From NCBI RefSeq assembly GCF_007954355.1, contig NZ_VOLR01000014.1:62001-126000 (forward strand): a DNA stretch of 64,000 nucleotides, read 5' to 3'. Positions within the stretch are counted from its first letter, which is position 1. Every line of letters starts with the position of its first letter. This document shows, piece after piece, positions 27,628 through 38,325 of the stretch. The position numbers and the translations under genes were made by a program. The stretch is from Colwellia hornerae. GTDB lineage: Bacteria; Pseudomonadota; Gammaproteobacteria; Enterobacterales; Alteromonadaceae. Below the pieces are notes generated by a model. The model was not told the origin of the DNA, ran no database searches, and was given only the letters and a program-made list of their open reading frames with translations.

Positions 27628-28434
27628 TTAATTAAGCTGTGCTTCAAACGTTAAAAACACACTGCCCATTTGCTGGTCTGCTAAAGGAGAGTTTGGTGTG
27701 TCTTCTTGGTACTCAGCAACCAATAAATATCGACCAGCAACACTAGGTGTGAAGGTGATTTCACCTTTTTCATTTGACCGTAAGGTTAATGTTTGCGGGT
27801 TATTGCGATAACGTACGCCGTCGGCTGTTATTTCCACGGCAACATCTTTTTGCGCTTTACCATTAAATAAAAATTTGAAAGTCACTTTTTCATGTTCAAC
27901 AATATCTGATGGGTGAGTAACCGGCAGCAATTCTAATAATTTACCCTGGATTTTAAAGTTATCACTCGGGGCATTTAAAGTGACATAACTCTCTATTCTT
28001 GCATAACGATAAGTGGTTTTGATCGCGGTAGCTTGGGTTGGTAATTTACCAACTAATTCTGTCTTATTGGCTGATAGTCTTTTATGGTCGCCGTCGATAG
28101 TATAATAGGTGATAAAGCTAGCCTCACTGTTATTGGTGATTTTATAGGTTCCCGAACCTTTTAAGAAGTAATCTACCACACTTTTTCGATGACCTTTATA
28201 GCTTGACGAAGCTCTTGATGGCTCACCATCAGGGGTAATAATTCTCACTAAATCTGCCCCCATCGCTTTATCCACATTAAAAGTTTCATTGGATGCAGTT
28301 ATATCAACCATGATCCATTCGCCTTGTTCAGCAGACAAATTGAAATGGCTCGGTAAAACCCAGCGAGAATGTCCGAATGTTTGTGTGCTAATGGCACAGG
28401 TTAAGGTAAAGGCGATTATTTGTTTTAAAGTCAT
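27628..28434 (-). CDS. Periplasmic DUF4198 protein, iron-regulated cluster
   Basis: The protein has about 268 residues from ATG 28434; a further ATG at 28446 adds four residues. The signal peptide ends at TQTFGHS, and the mature start (HSRWVLPSHFNLSAEQGEW) is the DUF4198 pattern of His near the processed N-terminus. DUF4198 proteins are periplasmic partners of metal uptake systems, distantly related to NikM-type nickel/cobalt components. A C-terminal Ig-like beta region (GEITFTPSVAGRYLLVAEYQ) is present. It is the last gene of a four-gene set led by a TonB receptor, so a role in iron or metal uptake is inferred. Confidence 0.82.
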   Translation of the reverse strand: MTLKQIIAFTLTCAISTQTFGHSRWVLPSHFNLSAEQGEWIMVDITASNETFNVDKAMGADLVRIITPDGEPSRASSSYKGHRKSVVDYFLKGSGTYKITNNSEASFITYYTIDGDHKRLSANKTELVGKLPTQATAIKTTYRYARIESYVTLNAPSDNFKIQGKLLELLPVTHPSDIVEHEKVTFKFLFNGKAQKDVAVEITADGVRYRNNPQTLTLRSNEKGEITFTPSVAGRYLLVAEYQEDTPNSPLADQQMGSVFLTFEAQLN

Positions 28435-28485
28435 TTTATATTCCAAGTCTAGTGGTTAAGTTGTGCGTTAAGGCAGTGAATAAAT

Positions 28486-29004
28486 TTATTGCGGTAGCAC
28501 AGCAAACTGTATTTCATCAGTTTCATGGCTTGGCGCTAAGGTAAATGTTGATTTTATGTTGTTTAATACAAATGGTTGGCGAAGAATAGCCCGTCCACCA
28601 TTTTCTCTGACCACTTCAATAAACAAAGTATATTGTCCTTTTTTTAGTGATTTTTTCTGATCATCTTCGGCCAAGAAAGTCAGAGGATACTTGCCTGCAG
28701 CCCGAGTCGCAGAAGTTATGCCGTCAACAAAGTCAGCATCTTTTTTACCGACCTTACGCCACCAGCGTCGAATATCCTTTAACCATTTAGCTTTTTCTCG
28801 CCAAAGTAATAAGGTGCGTACGGGTTTTCCTTGTGAGTTTTCAATCCAGCTCGCAACATAGGGCGGATGATACTCACCGAGTTGCTGCTTTAACGTAAGC
28901 TCAAGCTGTAATTGTGCTGGCGCTGAGTTGCTCGGATTGGCAACGGCATTAAAATTTATCCAGCTTAATAAAATAAGCAATAATCCAATTTTTTTTATCT
29001 TCAT
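28486..29004 (-). CDS. Periplasmic DUF2271 protein
   Basis: The protein has 172 residues. A signal peptide (MKIKKIGLLLILLSWINFNAVA) precedes the DUF2271 domain, recognised by PPYVASWIENSQGKPVRTLLLWRE and the Trp-rich WLKDIRRWWRKVGK. The C-terminal half (YTLFIEVVRENGG, ILRQPF) completes the domain. Function is not established; the family co-occurs with PepSY-associated membrane proteins and TonB receptors, as here. Confidence 0.83.
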   Translation of the reverse strand: MKIKKIGLLLILLSWINFNAVANPSNSAPAQLQLELTLKQQLGEYHPPYVASWIENSQGKPVRTLLLWREKAKWLKDIRRWWRKVGKKDADFVDGITSATRAAGKYPLTFLAEDDQKKSLKKGQYTLFIEVVRENGGRAILRQPFVLNNIKSTFTLAPSHETDEIQFAVLPQ

Positions 29005-29057
29005 CTAAGTTCCTTTTGTGCTCACTCAAGCAGAGAGCGTTGCTTATGCTCATTGAT

Positions 29058-29648
29058 TTAAACCCACCATATCGCGGTGAAAATCATGGCGACGGTCACG
29101 GTTAAACTCAGTGTTAAGGTACGATTAAACCGTCTTTGTGGCATGGCTAAAATAAAACCACTTAGGGCAAATAAGATGCAAAGCAAACTGGTTATATCAA
29201 TAATCCAGCCCCAAAAAACACTGGTATTTCTTCCCTTATGTAAATCGTTCATTAGCGCCCACCAACCGTAGTCAGTTTCTTCAAAAAACAGCTCGCCGCT
29301 AACTAAATCTAGGGTTATAGCGGTATTTTTTCCTGCGCGTTTTATACTGAAAAATAATTCGTCTTGGCTACTTTCGAGAATCGTGTTGTTTAACGATATC
29401 GACAATTTTTGCTCAATAGCTGTTGAGACCTTAACAATTTGTTGTGGTGTCAACGGCGGATTTTCAATCATAGATAAATCAATCATTAATGCTCTTTCTA
29501 CGACGTCAGCTTTGCTGTCACGAAACCATTCGGGATGATTAAGGGTAATGCCGGTTACTGAAAAAAACAGCAGTAAACTCAACAATGCCATCGACACATA
29601 GATATGAATCAATCGAGAAAAACTTAAGGTACTTTTATTAATTTGCAT
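29058..29648 (-). CDS. PepSY-associated transmembrane helix protein
   Basis: The protein has 196 residues. A membrane helix near 15-35 (IYVSMALLSLLLFFSVTGITL) ends in the GITLNHPEWF motif typical of PepSY_TM proteins. A periplasmic portion holds a PepSY-like fold, and DLHKGRNT precedes two more helices (about 145-165 and 173-195). Such proteins accompany siderophore receptors and are suspected of ferric-siderophore reduction in the inner membrane. It lies between the TonB receptor and the DUF2271 gene with short gaps and is probably co-transcribed. Confidence 0.84.
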   Translation of the reverse strand: MQINKSTLSFSRLIHIYVSMALLSLLLFFSVTGITLNHPEWFRDSKADVVERALMIDLSMIENPPLTPQQIVKVSTAIEQKLSISLNNTILESSQDELFFSIKRAGKNTAITLDLVSGELFFEETDYGWWALMNDLHKGRNTSVFWGWIIDITSLLCILFALSGFILAMPQRRFNRTLTLSLTVTVAMIFTAIWWV

Positions 29649-29719
29649 AACAGCTTTAGCGTCTTTAATTGACTAAGGAGCAACAAATACCTATTTATCA
29701 CTCCTCATTTTTAATGAAT

Positions 29720-31813
29720 TTAGAATGACATTTGTGCCGCTAATCGATAGCTAGTGCTTTCTCCTGCGGTAACGCTAGATATACCACCACCAGCAAGATA
29801 ATCAGTAGCGAGTAAGTTTTGTATGTTGAAGCGAAAGCTAACATCTTGGCCACTAATTGTGGTTTTATAGGTCGCGCCAACATCAATACGGGTATAAGCA
29901 TCTTTGCTTATAGTGTTATCACTATCAGCAAAGCGTTCACCTTGATAAAATGCACCGGCATTAACAGCAAGTTGGTCAGTTAATTCATAACGAGACCAAA
30001 TTGATGCTGACCACTGTGGAGCGTCAACAGGGGTTTTTCCTTGATAATTTTCATCTTTGTCGTATTGTGCCGCTAAGTTCATTAACGATGCCATAACAAA
30101 GAGCTTATCGTTTATTGCGCCTTGTGCAGCAACTTCGACACCTTTGTGGCGCTGCTCACCTGCCTGTTCAGTTTGCGTATCAAAATTCGGATCGCCGTTG
30201 ATCGTTTCAGTGATTAACTTTCCTGTTTTGGTAATATCAAAAATAGCCGTAGTGAGTAATAAACGTTCAGCAAATAATTGCCACTTAGCGCCGATTTCAA
30301 CTTGTTTAGATGTCATGGCTTCGAGCTTCATGCCATGATTAATATCTCGATCTTTTTCGAGTGTTTCGCTGCTTTGTGGTTCAAACCCTTCAGAATAACT
30401 CGCGTAGAAAGTGGTTTGGGCATCAGGATGAAATAAAAGCCCAGCTTTAGGTAAGAAGGATTCATTGTTTGCGCCTTCTTTACTTTGCTTGTCGTAACGT
30501 CCACCAACCGAGACTTGCCATTGATCATTTAAGGTGATTAAGTCTTGTAAATAAATGCCATAGTAATCATAGGCACTGCTGTAAAGTGAATCGTCAGTTG
30601 TGTAGCTGATCTCAGGTCTTGTTGGCTCTTGTTGGTCGCTAGCGTAGTTAATTGACTCGCCGTTTACTTTACGTTGCCCATAGTAATAATCTAAAGAATT
30701 AGCGCCAATTAATAACTGATGATCGAGACCAGCGAGGGTAAATTCGCCAGTGAAATCGATAAAAGCAGTTTTAAACTGCCAGTCATCAAAACGGTCATAG
30801 GGTTTAGAGGTATAGCTATCACCCTCTAAAAAAATTGCGGGTTTTTTTGGTGATGACTCAAAACGTTGGCGTTTAAAGCTTTGTTCATTGTAGCCGAGGG
30901 CAACCTGCCAGTGATTATTTAGTATGTAGTTGACATCAACTCCGATATTTTCAACGGTAATGTCAGTAAATGCCCAAGACATATCACGAATGGTTTTATT
31001 ATGACCGATGACATTGCCTTTTTCATCTAACCAAGAACCGGTATCTAATCCGGCTTCATCATCCGTTCGGTCATAATGAACGCGTACCATGGCATCGTCT
31101 GAAATATCATAGTCAATGACTAACGCACCAAGAAAACGATCGCGCTGACGTTGTTCATTGTTTTGGTACTGATGCTGATATTTAGCATCTTGTTTAACAA
31201 GTACGCCTCTGTAACGTAATGACTCATCATCAGTTAACGAGCCACCAGCATCTAACGATAATCGGCTTGAACCTTCTTGGTCAACATCAACACCTAGCGT
31301 AAATAATGTTTTAGCGGTTGGCTTTTTTGTCACCATATTCACTAATCCACCAGGGCCTGATTGACCATATAAAATACTTGAAGGACCTTTAATCACTTCG
31401 ATATTTTCTAAGATTTCGATAGGTTGTTGATAGTGTGACCAATGTTGGTGACCATCTCTAAGGTAGCCATTTGAAGAGCTTAGTTCAAAGCCACGGAGAT
31501 TGAATACTTCACGATTACGTTGTTTAGAGCCAGCAGTTAAACTTGCGTCATTAGTTAATACTTCACCTAATGTTGTCGCTAGTTGTTCTGTGATTACCGA
31601 GTTTGGAATAACGGTGACGGACTGAGAAGTTTCTAATAAAGAAACATGAGTACGCATTGCGCCATGTGCTTGGTCAACTTTATAGTTATTAAAATAACTA
31701 CCTTTAACTTCGATAACTTCAACAGAGGTATTATGGGTAGCGCCTTGATTGGCACTTGATGAAAAAGGCGTTAAGCCAACGAAAATTGCTAAGCAGACAG
31801 GTGAATACTTCAT
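29720..31813 (-). CDS. TonB-dependent siderophore receptor
   Basis: An outer-membrane receptor of 697 residues. A signal peptide ends near SANQ, and VEVIEVKG at about 31-38 looks like the TonB box. The plug domain has TSQSVTVIPNSVI, LRGFELSS, DGHQHWSHYQQPIEILENIEVIKGPSS in pieces, and SGPGGLVNMVTKKPT. A 22-strand barrel of typical length follows and ends in YRLAAQMSF with a terminal Phe. The family is that of ferric siderophore receptors (FhuA/FpvA-like); the ligand cannot be told. TAGGAATAAC precedes the ATG, and a strong Fur box lies about 50 bases upstream. Confidence 0.92.
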   Translation of the reverse strand: MKYSPVCLAIFVGLTPFSSSANQGATHNTSVEVIEVKGSYFNNYKVDQAHGAMRTHVSLLETSQSVTVIPNSVITEQLATTLGEVLTNDASLTAGSKQRNREVFNLRGFELSSSNGYLRDGHQHWSHYQQPIEILENIEVIKGPSSILYGQSGPGGLVNMVTKKPTAKTLFTLGVDVDQEGSSRLSLDAGGSLTDDESLRYRGVLVKQDAKYQHQYQNNEQRQRDRFLGALVIDYDISDDAMVRVHYDRTDDEAGLDTGSWLDEKGNVIGHNKTIRDMSWAFTDITVENIGVDVNYILNNHWQVALGYNEQSFKRQRFESSPKKPAIFLEGDSYTSKPYDRFDDWQFKTAFIDFTGEFTLAGLDHQLLIGANSLDYYYGQRKVNGESINYASDQQEPTRPEISYTTDDSLYSSAYDYYGIYLQDLITLNDQWQVSVGGRYDKQSKEGANNESFLPKAGLLFHPDAQTTFYASYSEGFEPQSSETLEKDRDINHGMKLEAMTSKQVEIGAKWQLFAERLLLTTAIFDITKTGKLITETINGDPNFDTQTEQAGEQRHKGVEVAAQGAINDKLFVMASLMNLAAQYDKDENYQGKTPVDAPQWSASIWSRYELTDQLAVNAGAFYQGERFADSDNTISKDAYTRIDVGATYKTTISGQDVSFRFNIQNLLATDYLAGGGISSVTAGESTSYRLAAQMSF

Positions 31814-31862
31814 TGTTATTCCTAAGAGAAAAGAGAGCGATAATTTACTTGGTGCGAATACT

Positions 31863-31881
31863 AATGATAGTGATTATCATT
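31863..31881 (-). promoter_or_regulatory. Fur box upstream of the TonB receptor operon
   Basis: AATGATAGTGATTATCATT contains a 7-1-7 inverted repeat, which reads TGATAAT-C-ACTATCA on the minus strand. It matches the Fur consensus TGATAAT-N-ATTATCA with one mismatch. It lies 50-68 bases before the receptor ATG, where a repressor would block the promoter. Confidence 0.85.
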
Positions 31882-32044
31882 TGCAACAAGTAAATTTACT
31901 TTATTGTCTTTTTTCTGATGAGAGATATTCGGTTGATGTTATTCGTCAGGTGAAATACCGGGCAAGGAGCGCCGACCTTGCTAACAGCATGCAAGGCTCT
32001 GTGTTGAATTTATAGTTGATACGGGAAAAGTTTAGCTGTCGAAA

Positions 32045-33118
32045 TTATTTAATGATGAGCTCAGGGTAATGTTCATCAATAAGTAAGTGTAGTTTTTCCT
32101 GTACTTGGGTGAAAGTAATGCCGTTCATTAAGTCACTACCCTTGGCACGAATACCCCAAGGTAGCTGCTCTAGTGGCTGTTTATATTGCTCTTGTGCGGT
32201 ATGCTGATAACAGCTAACCACATAGTTTTGATATAAATATGGACCCGTACGACAAGGATTACTGTGTGCGTACAAACCAATGACCGGTGTGCCAACAGTG
32301 ACGGCCATATGTGCTGGTCCCGTGTCTGGAGCTATCACCAAATGTGCTAATTTAAGTACGCCTAGCAGCTGTTTCAAGTTGGTTTGACCAACAAGATTAA
32401 CAATCTCGCATTGGCTCAAGGTAATAATCTCAGTGGCTAATAATGTTTCTAACAAGGTTGGTCCGCCACAAACAACGACTTGAAACCCTAGCTGTGTTAA
32501 ATAATCGGCTGTTTTTGCATAACCTTCGGCATGCCAATTGCGCTCTGCTTTACTTGCCGCCGGCGAAATAACAGCAATGGCTTTATCAGATGCTAACGAC
32601 AGTCGCTCGCTGGCCCAAAGTTCGTTTTCGTCACCAATTGGCATTTGCCAGCTAGGACTTTCGCTGGGAACACCGATAGCTGCTGCAAAACCAATAAAAC
32701 CATCAAGTACATGCGGTTGATGTTGTGGCGCTATCTGCTGATTAGTAAAAAGCCATTGGCCTTCTTTAGCTCGTTTGCGGTCGAAACCTATTTTTACTTT
32801 TGCTTTAATACACCAACTCGCTAAACTGGCACGCAAGGCAACTTGCATATGTAATAACACATCAAATTTTTGATCTGCTAACTCAGTACGTAAATCCCGA
32901 TAGCCTTTTAAGCCTGCTTTCTTATCAAAGATGACAAATTTTACCTGTGGCAATCCTTGTAATAGGTTCGCCTCTACTTTGCCTATCACCCAAGTTATTT
33001 TTGTTTGAGGATAAAAACGTTGAATTTGTTGCACCATAGCTACGGCGTGACAAACGTCTCCGATAGCAGATAAGCGTAATAAACATAAATTTTTTGGCGC
33101 TGTTAATTGACCCAGCAT
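32045..33118 (-). CDS. Glycosyltransferase family 9 (heptosyltransferase-like)
   Basis: The protein has about 357 residues from ATG 33118; an ATG at 33142 would add eight residues and neither start has a clear ribosome binding site. The N-terminal LLRLSAIGDVCHAVAMVQQI is the ADP-heptose:LPS heptosyltransferase signature for acceptor binding, and APDTGPAHMAVTVGTPVIGLY is the C-terminal nucleotide-sugar site. VISPAASKAERNWHAEGYA is the usual central loop. It resembles heptosyltransferases I/II (WaaC/WaaF) but the exact linkage is not decidable. It is divergent from kdkA and probably acts on the LPS inner core. Confidence 0.88.
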   Translation of the reverse strand: MLGQLTAPKNLCLLRLSAIGDVCHAVAMVQQIQRFYPQTKITWVIGKVEANLLQGLPQVKFVIFDKKAGLKGYRDLRTELADQKFDVLLHMQVALRASLASWCIKAKVKIGFDRKRAKEGQWLFTNQQIAPQHQPHVLDGFIGFAAAIGVPSESPSWQMPIGDENELWASERLSLASDKAIAVISPAASKAERNWHAEGYAKTADYLTQLGFQVVVCGGPTLLETLLATEIITLSQCEIVNLVGQTNLKQLLGVLKLAHLVIAPDTGPAHMAVTVGTPVIGLYAHSNPCRTGPYLYQNYVVSCYQHTAQEQYKQPLEQLPWGIRAKGSDLMNGITFTQVQEKLHLLIDEHYPELIIK

Positions 33119-33170
33119 AAAGGAATCACCACAATAGAGCATATAAAGTATTTGAATTGAGTCTATTATC

Positions 33171-33938
33171 TTGAAACAGTCAGCAATTGTAAAACCTTAC
33201 CAAGAAAAAATTTACCAACAAGCTAATATTTATTGTTGTTATAACGCCAATGCAATCGATGACTTTTCTCCCGAAATGCTTAATAGTGATTTTTGGCATG
33301 AAAATAATGCCATTACCGGCAGTGCTCAAGGGCGTGGTACTACTTGGTTTGTTCAGTACGACTCTCCACAAGTAAACACCATGGAAAAACAACAGTGGGT
33401 GTTACGTCATTATTTTCGTGGCGGTTTAATTGGCAAAATAATTAACGATAAATATTTTTTTACTGGACAAAATAGTACTCGAGCCGCCCAAGAATACCGT
33501 TTATTAAATACGCTTCAGGTTTTAGCATTGCCAGCGCCAAAGCCCGTTGCTTTTCGAGTGACTAAGTTGGGGCTTTTTTATCAAGCGGATTTGTTATCTT
33601 CTCGAATTGAACATGCTCAAGATTTAGTGGCGGTTTTATCCAAAGCACCATTAGTCGAGCAAGTTTGGCGAGAAGTGGGCAAGGTTATTCGTCGTTTTCA
33701 TGAAGCTGGTATTTATCATCATGATTTAAATAGCCACAATATTTTACTCGATGAAAACAACAAGGTTTGGTTGATTGATTTTGATCGCGGCGAACAACGA
33801 GCGGTTGCTTCATCATGGCAGCAGGCTAATATGGCAAGATTATTACGTTCTTTTGAGAAAGAAAAAGTAAAATTGCCAAATTTTTATTGGCAAAAATCAG
33901 ACTGGCAATTTTTATTAGCGGGATATACAGACAAATGA
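33171..33938 (+). CDS. kdkA: 3-deoxy-D-manno-octulosonic acid kinase
   Basis: It phosphorylates Kdo in lipid A-Kdo with ATP at the inner-membrane inner face. It has 255 residues (H. influenzae KdkA about 240). N-terminal QGRGTTWFV and WVLRHYFRGGLIG form the nucleotide lobe. The eukaryotic-kinase-like catalytic loop is YHHDLNSHNILLD near 181-193 and the metal-binding IDFDRGE near 202-208. The start is TTG at 33171 with no strong ribosome binding site; a stop lies in frame at 33153. Only about 50 bases separate it from the glycosyltransferase start, so the promoters overlap coding sequence or are very compact. Confidence 0.92.
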   Translation: MKQSAIVKPYQEKIYQQANIYCCYNANAIDDFSPEMLNSDFWHENNAITGSAQGRGTTWFVQYDSPQVNTMEKQQWVLRHYFRGGLIGKIINDKYFFTGQNSTRAAQEYRLLNTLQVLALPAPKPVAFRVTKLGLFYQADLLSSRIEHAQDLVAVLSKAPLVEQVWREVGKVIRRFHEAGIYHHDLNSHNILLDENNKVWLIDFDRGEQRAVASSWQQANMARLLRSFEKEKVKLPNFYWQKSDWQFLLAGYTDK

Positions 33939-33971
33939 GTGATTAACGGCATTAGTAAGCGACATTTTAAT

Positions 33972-33998
33972 TGAGTAAAAGGTCAATCTTTTAACTCA
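33972..33998. terminator. Hairpin between kdkA and the TetR gene
   Basis: TGAGTAAAAG (33972-33981) pairs with CTTTTAACTCA (33988-33998) with one bulge. It lies between convergent genes and could end both transcripts. There is no strong T run. Confidence 0.4.
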
Positions 33999-34014
33999 CT
34001 AAGAGAATTGACGA

Positions 34015-36125
<2,111 letters not shown>

Positions 36126-36154
36126 AGTAACTCTATATCGGGTTTATTTTAAAA

Positions 36155-37060
36155 TTACAGCGTTAATGCTTGCATGCGATGAACAAAAGCATCGGCAAAA
36201 CGTGTTGCTGATTGCTCATCCATATTAAAATACAATGAAGGCTCAATCAGTTCAGCTTCCATAAGCGCAAAGCCTTGTTCACAGCGTACAAAATCAATAC
36301 GTGCATACAAAGGCATGCCTATTTGTGCTTTTATCGCTTTAAGGGCTTGTTCTGCATGCTCAGTTAAGCCTGCTTCGGGTATTATTGACCTTAAACGGCC
36401 ACCATGTTCTTCTTGAACACGAAAATCATCGTTTTTTGGTGTTTTTAAAATGGCATGACTGTAGTGGCCATTAAAATAAAATAGTGAAAATTCTCCTTCA
36501 TCAATGACACTTTCCATAAAGGGTTGAACTAAAAACTCACTGGCTGAAAATGCTTGGGCAAGTTGTGGGTAAAATGTTTGATGATTTTCTTTTGTTAGCC
36601 AAAAAGTATTGTCAGCATTGGCACTTATACGAGGCTTAATGACTAATTGATCAACATTTAATTCAGCAAAGTATTGATCTAGCTGTTGCCGCGTTAGATT
36701 TTCCCGCCACAATGTTTTAACAATATGCACCCCAATGCTGGCGAGTTCACCTAAATACTTTTTATCAATGTTCCATTTTACCGTCTGTAAACTATTTTCA
36801 AGGTGCGCACTAGATTGCTCAATAACAGTTAATACTTTTAAAAAATCGGCAGCGTCGTCTTGATAATCCCATGGCGAACGTATAATAACAGCGGCGTAAT
36901 TATTCCAATCAACACTTTTATCGCGCCATGACACCATGTGCATTTGCCAACCTAAGTCGAGTAGTGGTTGTGCAAGTAAATGGTCGTATGCCTCAAAATT
37001 TTCAAGGTTGTCCATGGTCAATATCGCGCAGTGTTGTCTTTTGTGATGAGTCATTGGCAT
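36155..37060 (-). CDS. ATP-grasp enzyme (RimK/DcsG-like), substrate unknown
   Basis: The protein has 301 residues (start may be ATG 37060, or 37054 or 37015 within the N-terminus). NYAAVIIRSPWDYQDD (about 53-68) and NSLQTVKWNIDKKYLGELASIG match the small group of ATP-grasp ligases related to cycloserine biosynthesis DcsG. KPRISANADNTF is the lysine/glycine-loop region. EGEFSLFYF and HGGRLRSI are other ATP-grasp pieces. The metal-binding segment ALMEAELIEPSLYFN ends the catalytic domain. It probably joins an amine to a carboxylate. It stands between mutM and an unknown membrane protein, with no biosynthetic cluster. Confidence 0.75.
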   Translation of the reverse strand: MPMTHHKRQHCAILTMDNLENFEAYDHLLAQPLLDLGWQMHMVSWRDKSVDWNNYAAVIIRSPWDYQDDAADFLKVLTVIEQSSAHLENSLQTVKWNIDKKYLGELASIGVHIVKTLWRENLTRQQLDQYFAELNVDQLVIKPRISANADNTFWLTKENHQTFYPQLAQAFSASEFLVQPFMESVIDEGEFSLFYFNGHYSHAILKTPKNDDFRVQEEHGGRLRSIIPEAGLTEHAEQALKAIKAQIGMPLYARIDFVRCEQGFALMEAELIEPSLYFNMDEQSATRFADAFVHRMQALTL

Positions 37061-37093
37061 GATCTTCTTTATAGTTTCAGTGAAAGGGGGACG

Positions 37094-37579
37094 TTAACTG
37101 GCTAATACTTCATTGGGAATGAGTTGTGAAAATATTACTAGAGGAAAAGTTAGCCACCTTTTTTGCTGACGATTAAAGACCAGCAATTCATTATCAGTAA
37201 TAAACAAATTTAGTAATTGAACGGGTGTTTCACCGGCCAGCTCAACCGTAATAACCAACGCCATTTGGTGGTCAAGCTCGGGTGGGTCAATAACAATATT
37301 ACCTGCTATCTCATGCCAGGTTAGCATCATTTGTTCTAATGCTTGTCCTGATATTTTTGCTGGCGTTGCTCGCCAAGTGCGTCCGATACGCTCTATCACC
37401 ACTTGCTGGTTAACCGCTAGCGATAGAATAACAGCATGCTCGGCAAATAAAGTCTGTTGTTCATTATCTTGTTGGTCAGTTGATGAATATAATTTTTTAT
37501 TGGTCACGTTAATCACCAGAATAAAAATCATCACTGAAAAAATGATAACGTTGTTCCAACCGGTACGAGAGAGCTTCAT
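37094..37579 (-). CDS. Unknown single-pass membrane protein
   Basis: The protein has 161 residues. A short basic N-terminus is followed by one hydrophobic helix (NNVIIFSVMIFILVINV, about 9-25), then a ~130-residue region that would lie in the periplasm. That region has alternating hydrophobic strands (VILSLAVNQQVVIERIG, MALVITVELAG, LLNLFITDNELLVFN). I recognise no family. It is 33 bases upstream of the ATP-grasp gene and may be co-transcribed with it, downstream of rpmG and its terminator. Confidence 0.55.
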   Translation of the reverse strand: MKLSRTGWNNVIIFSVMIFILVINVTNKKLYSSTDQQDNEQQTLFAEHAVILSLAVNQQVVIERIGRTWRATPAKISGQALEQMMLTWHEIAGNIVIDPPELDHQMALVITVELAGETPVQLLNLFITDNELLVFNRQQKRWLTFPLVIFSQLIPNEVLAS

Positions 37580-37633
37580 AAAAGACTCATTGTTTAATAA
37601 GATAATAGTGATGATACTAAATTTTAGGCAATA

Positions 37634-37662
37634 AAAAACCCAGCAATTGCCGGGTTTTTAAA
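37634..37662 (-). terminator. Intrinsic terminator of rpmB-rpmG
   Basis: AAAAACCC (37634-37641) pairs with GGGTTTTT (37652-37659), with GCAATTGC inside forming an inner stem. Runs of A and T on both sides make it able to work on either strand. It lies 17 bases beyond the rpmG stop. Confidence 0.82.
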
Positions 37663-37675
37663 AACTTGAATCAAA

Positions 37676-37831
37676 TTACTTAATTTTAGCTTCTTTGTAC
37701 ATTACGTGCTGACGGATGCGTGGATCAAATTTCTTGATCTCCATCTTTTCAGGCATAGTCTTTTTATTCTTATCAGTAGTATAAAAATGACCAGTACCGG
37801 CACTAGAAACTAAACGAATTTTATCGCGCAT
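37676..37831 (-). CDS. rpmG: 50S ribosomal protein L33
   Basis: The protein has 51 residues, starting [17 protein letters not shown] and ending [12 protein letters not shown]. This is the usual L33 length. It has no CxxC pairs, so it is the zinc-independent (C-minus) form. It is translated 24 bases after rpmB in the usual rpmB-rpmG order. Confidence 0.96.
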   Translation of the reverse strand: MRDKIRLVSSAGTGHFYTTDKNKKTMPEKMEIKKFDPRIRQHVMYKEAKIK

Positions 37832-37855
37832 AATAATTTCCTCTAAAAGTAGTTG

Positions 37856-38092
37856 TTAAACTTTTCCGCCACGGGCACGGATGTCAGTTAATACTACATC
37901 AATACCTTTCTTATCGATAATACGCATTCCTTTCGGAGTTAAACGTAATTTAACGAAACGATTTTCACTCTCCACCCAAAAACGGTGAGATTGAAGGTTT
38001 GGTAAAAAACGACGACGAGTCGCGTTTCTTGCATGTGAACGGTTGTTTCCAACCATTGGCACTTTGCCTGTTACTTGGCAAACTTTAGACAT
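37856..38092 (-). CDS. rpmB: 50S ribosomal protein L28
   Basis: The protein has 78 residues, the same as E. coli. [20 protein letters not shown] and [12 protein letters not shown] are diagnostic. It has only one Cys and so no zinc ribbon. It is first in the rpmB-rpmG operon, with the promoter expected in the 230 bases upstream. Confidence 0.97.
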   Translation of the reverse strand: MSKVCQVTGKVPMVGNNRSHARNATRRRFLPNLQSHRFWVESENRFVKLRLTPKGMRIIDKKGIDVVLTDIRARGGKV

Positions 38093-38325
38093 TCTGAGTA
38101 CTCCAAAAATTAATTCCAGGTCGAACTATTATTCCCCAAGACCGTCGCCTCGGGATCCTGAAAAAGGTGGCATATTATAGTGAAACTGAAAAATGAAAGC
38201 CAGCTTTAATAAGAAAAAACTATGTTAACCTAACATTGCATTACTTTACAATGGTTTAGGTGCCTTTTGTGGCAGTAGAATGCAATGATTGAATAATAAT
38301 TACACAGATAAATATCAAATTGTTG

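Noticed and set aside
31749-32015. Open frame on the + strand at the TonB receptor 5' end
   Set aside because: It overlaps the receptor start, the Fur box and the promoter region, and the composition is not protein-like.
33171-33938. Serine/threonine protein kinase
   Set aside because: The kinase-like loop is present, but overall sequence and LPS-core context match KdkA, a sugar kinase with the same ancestry.
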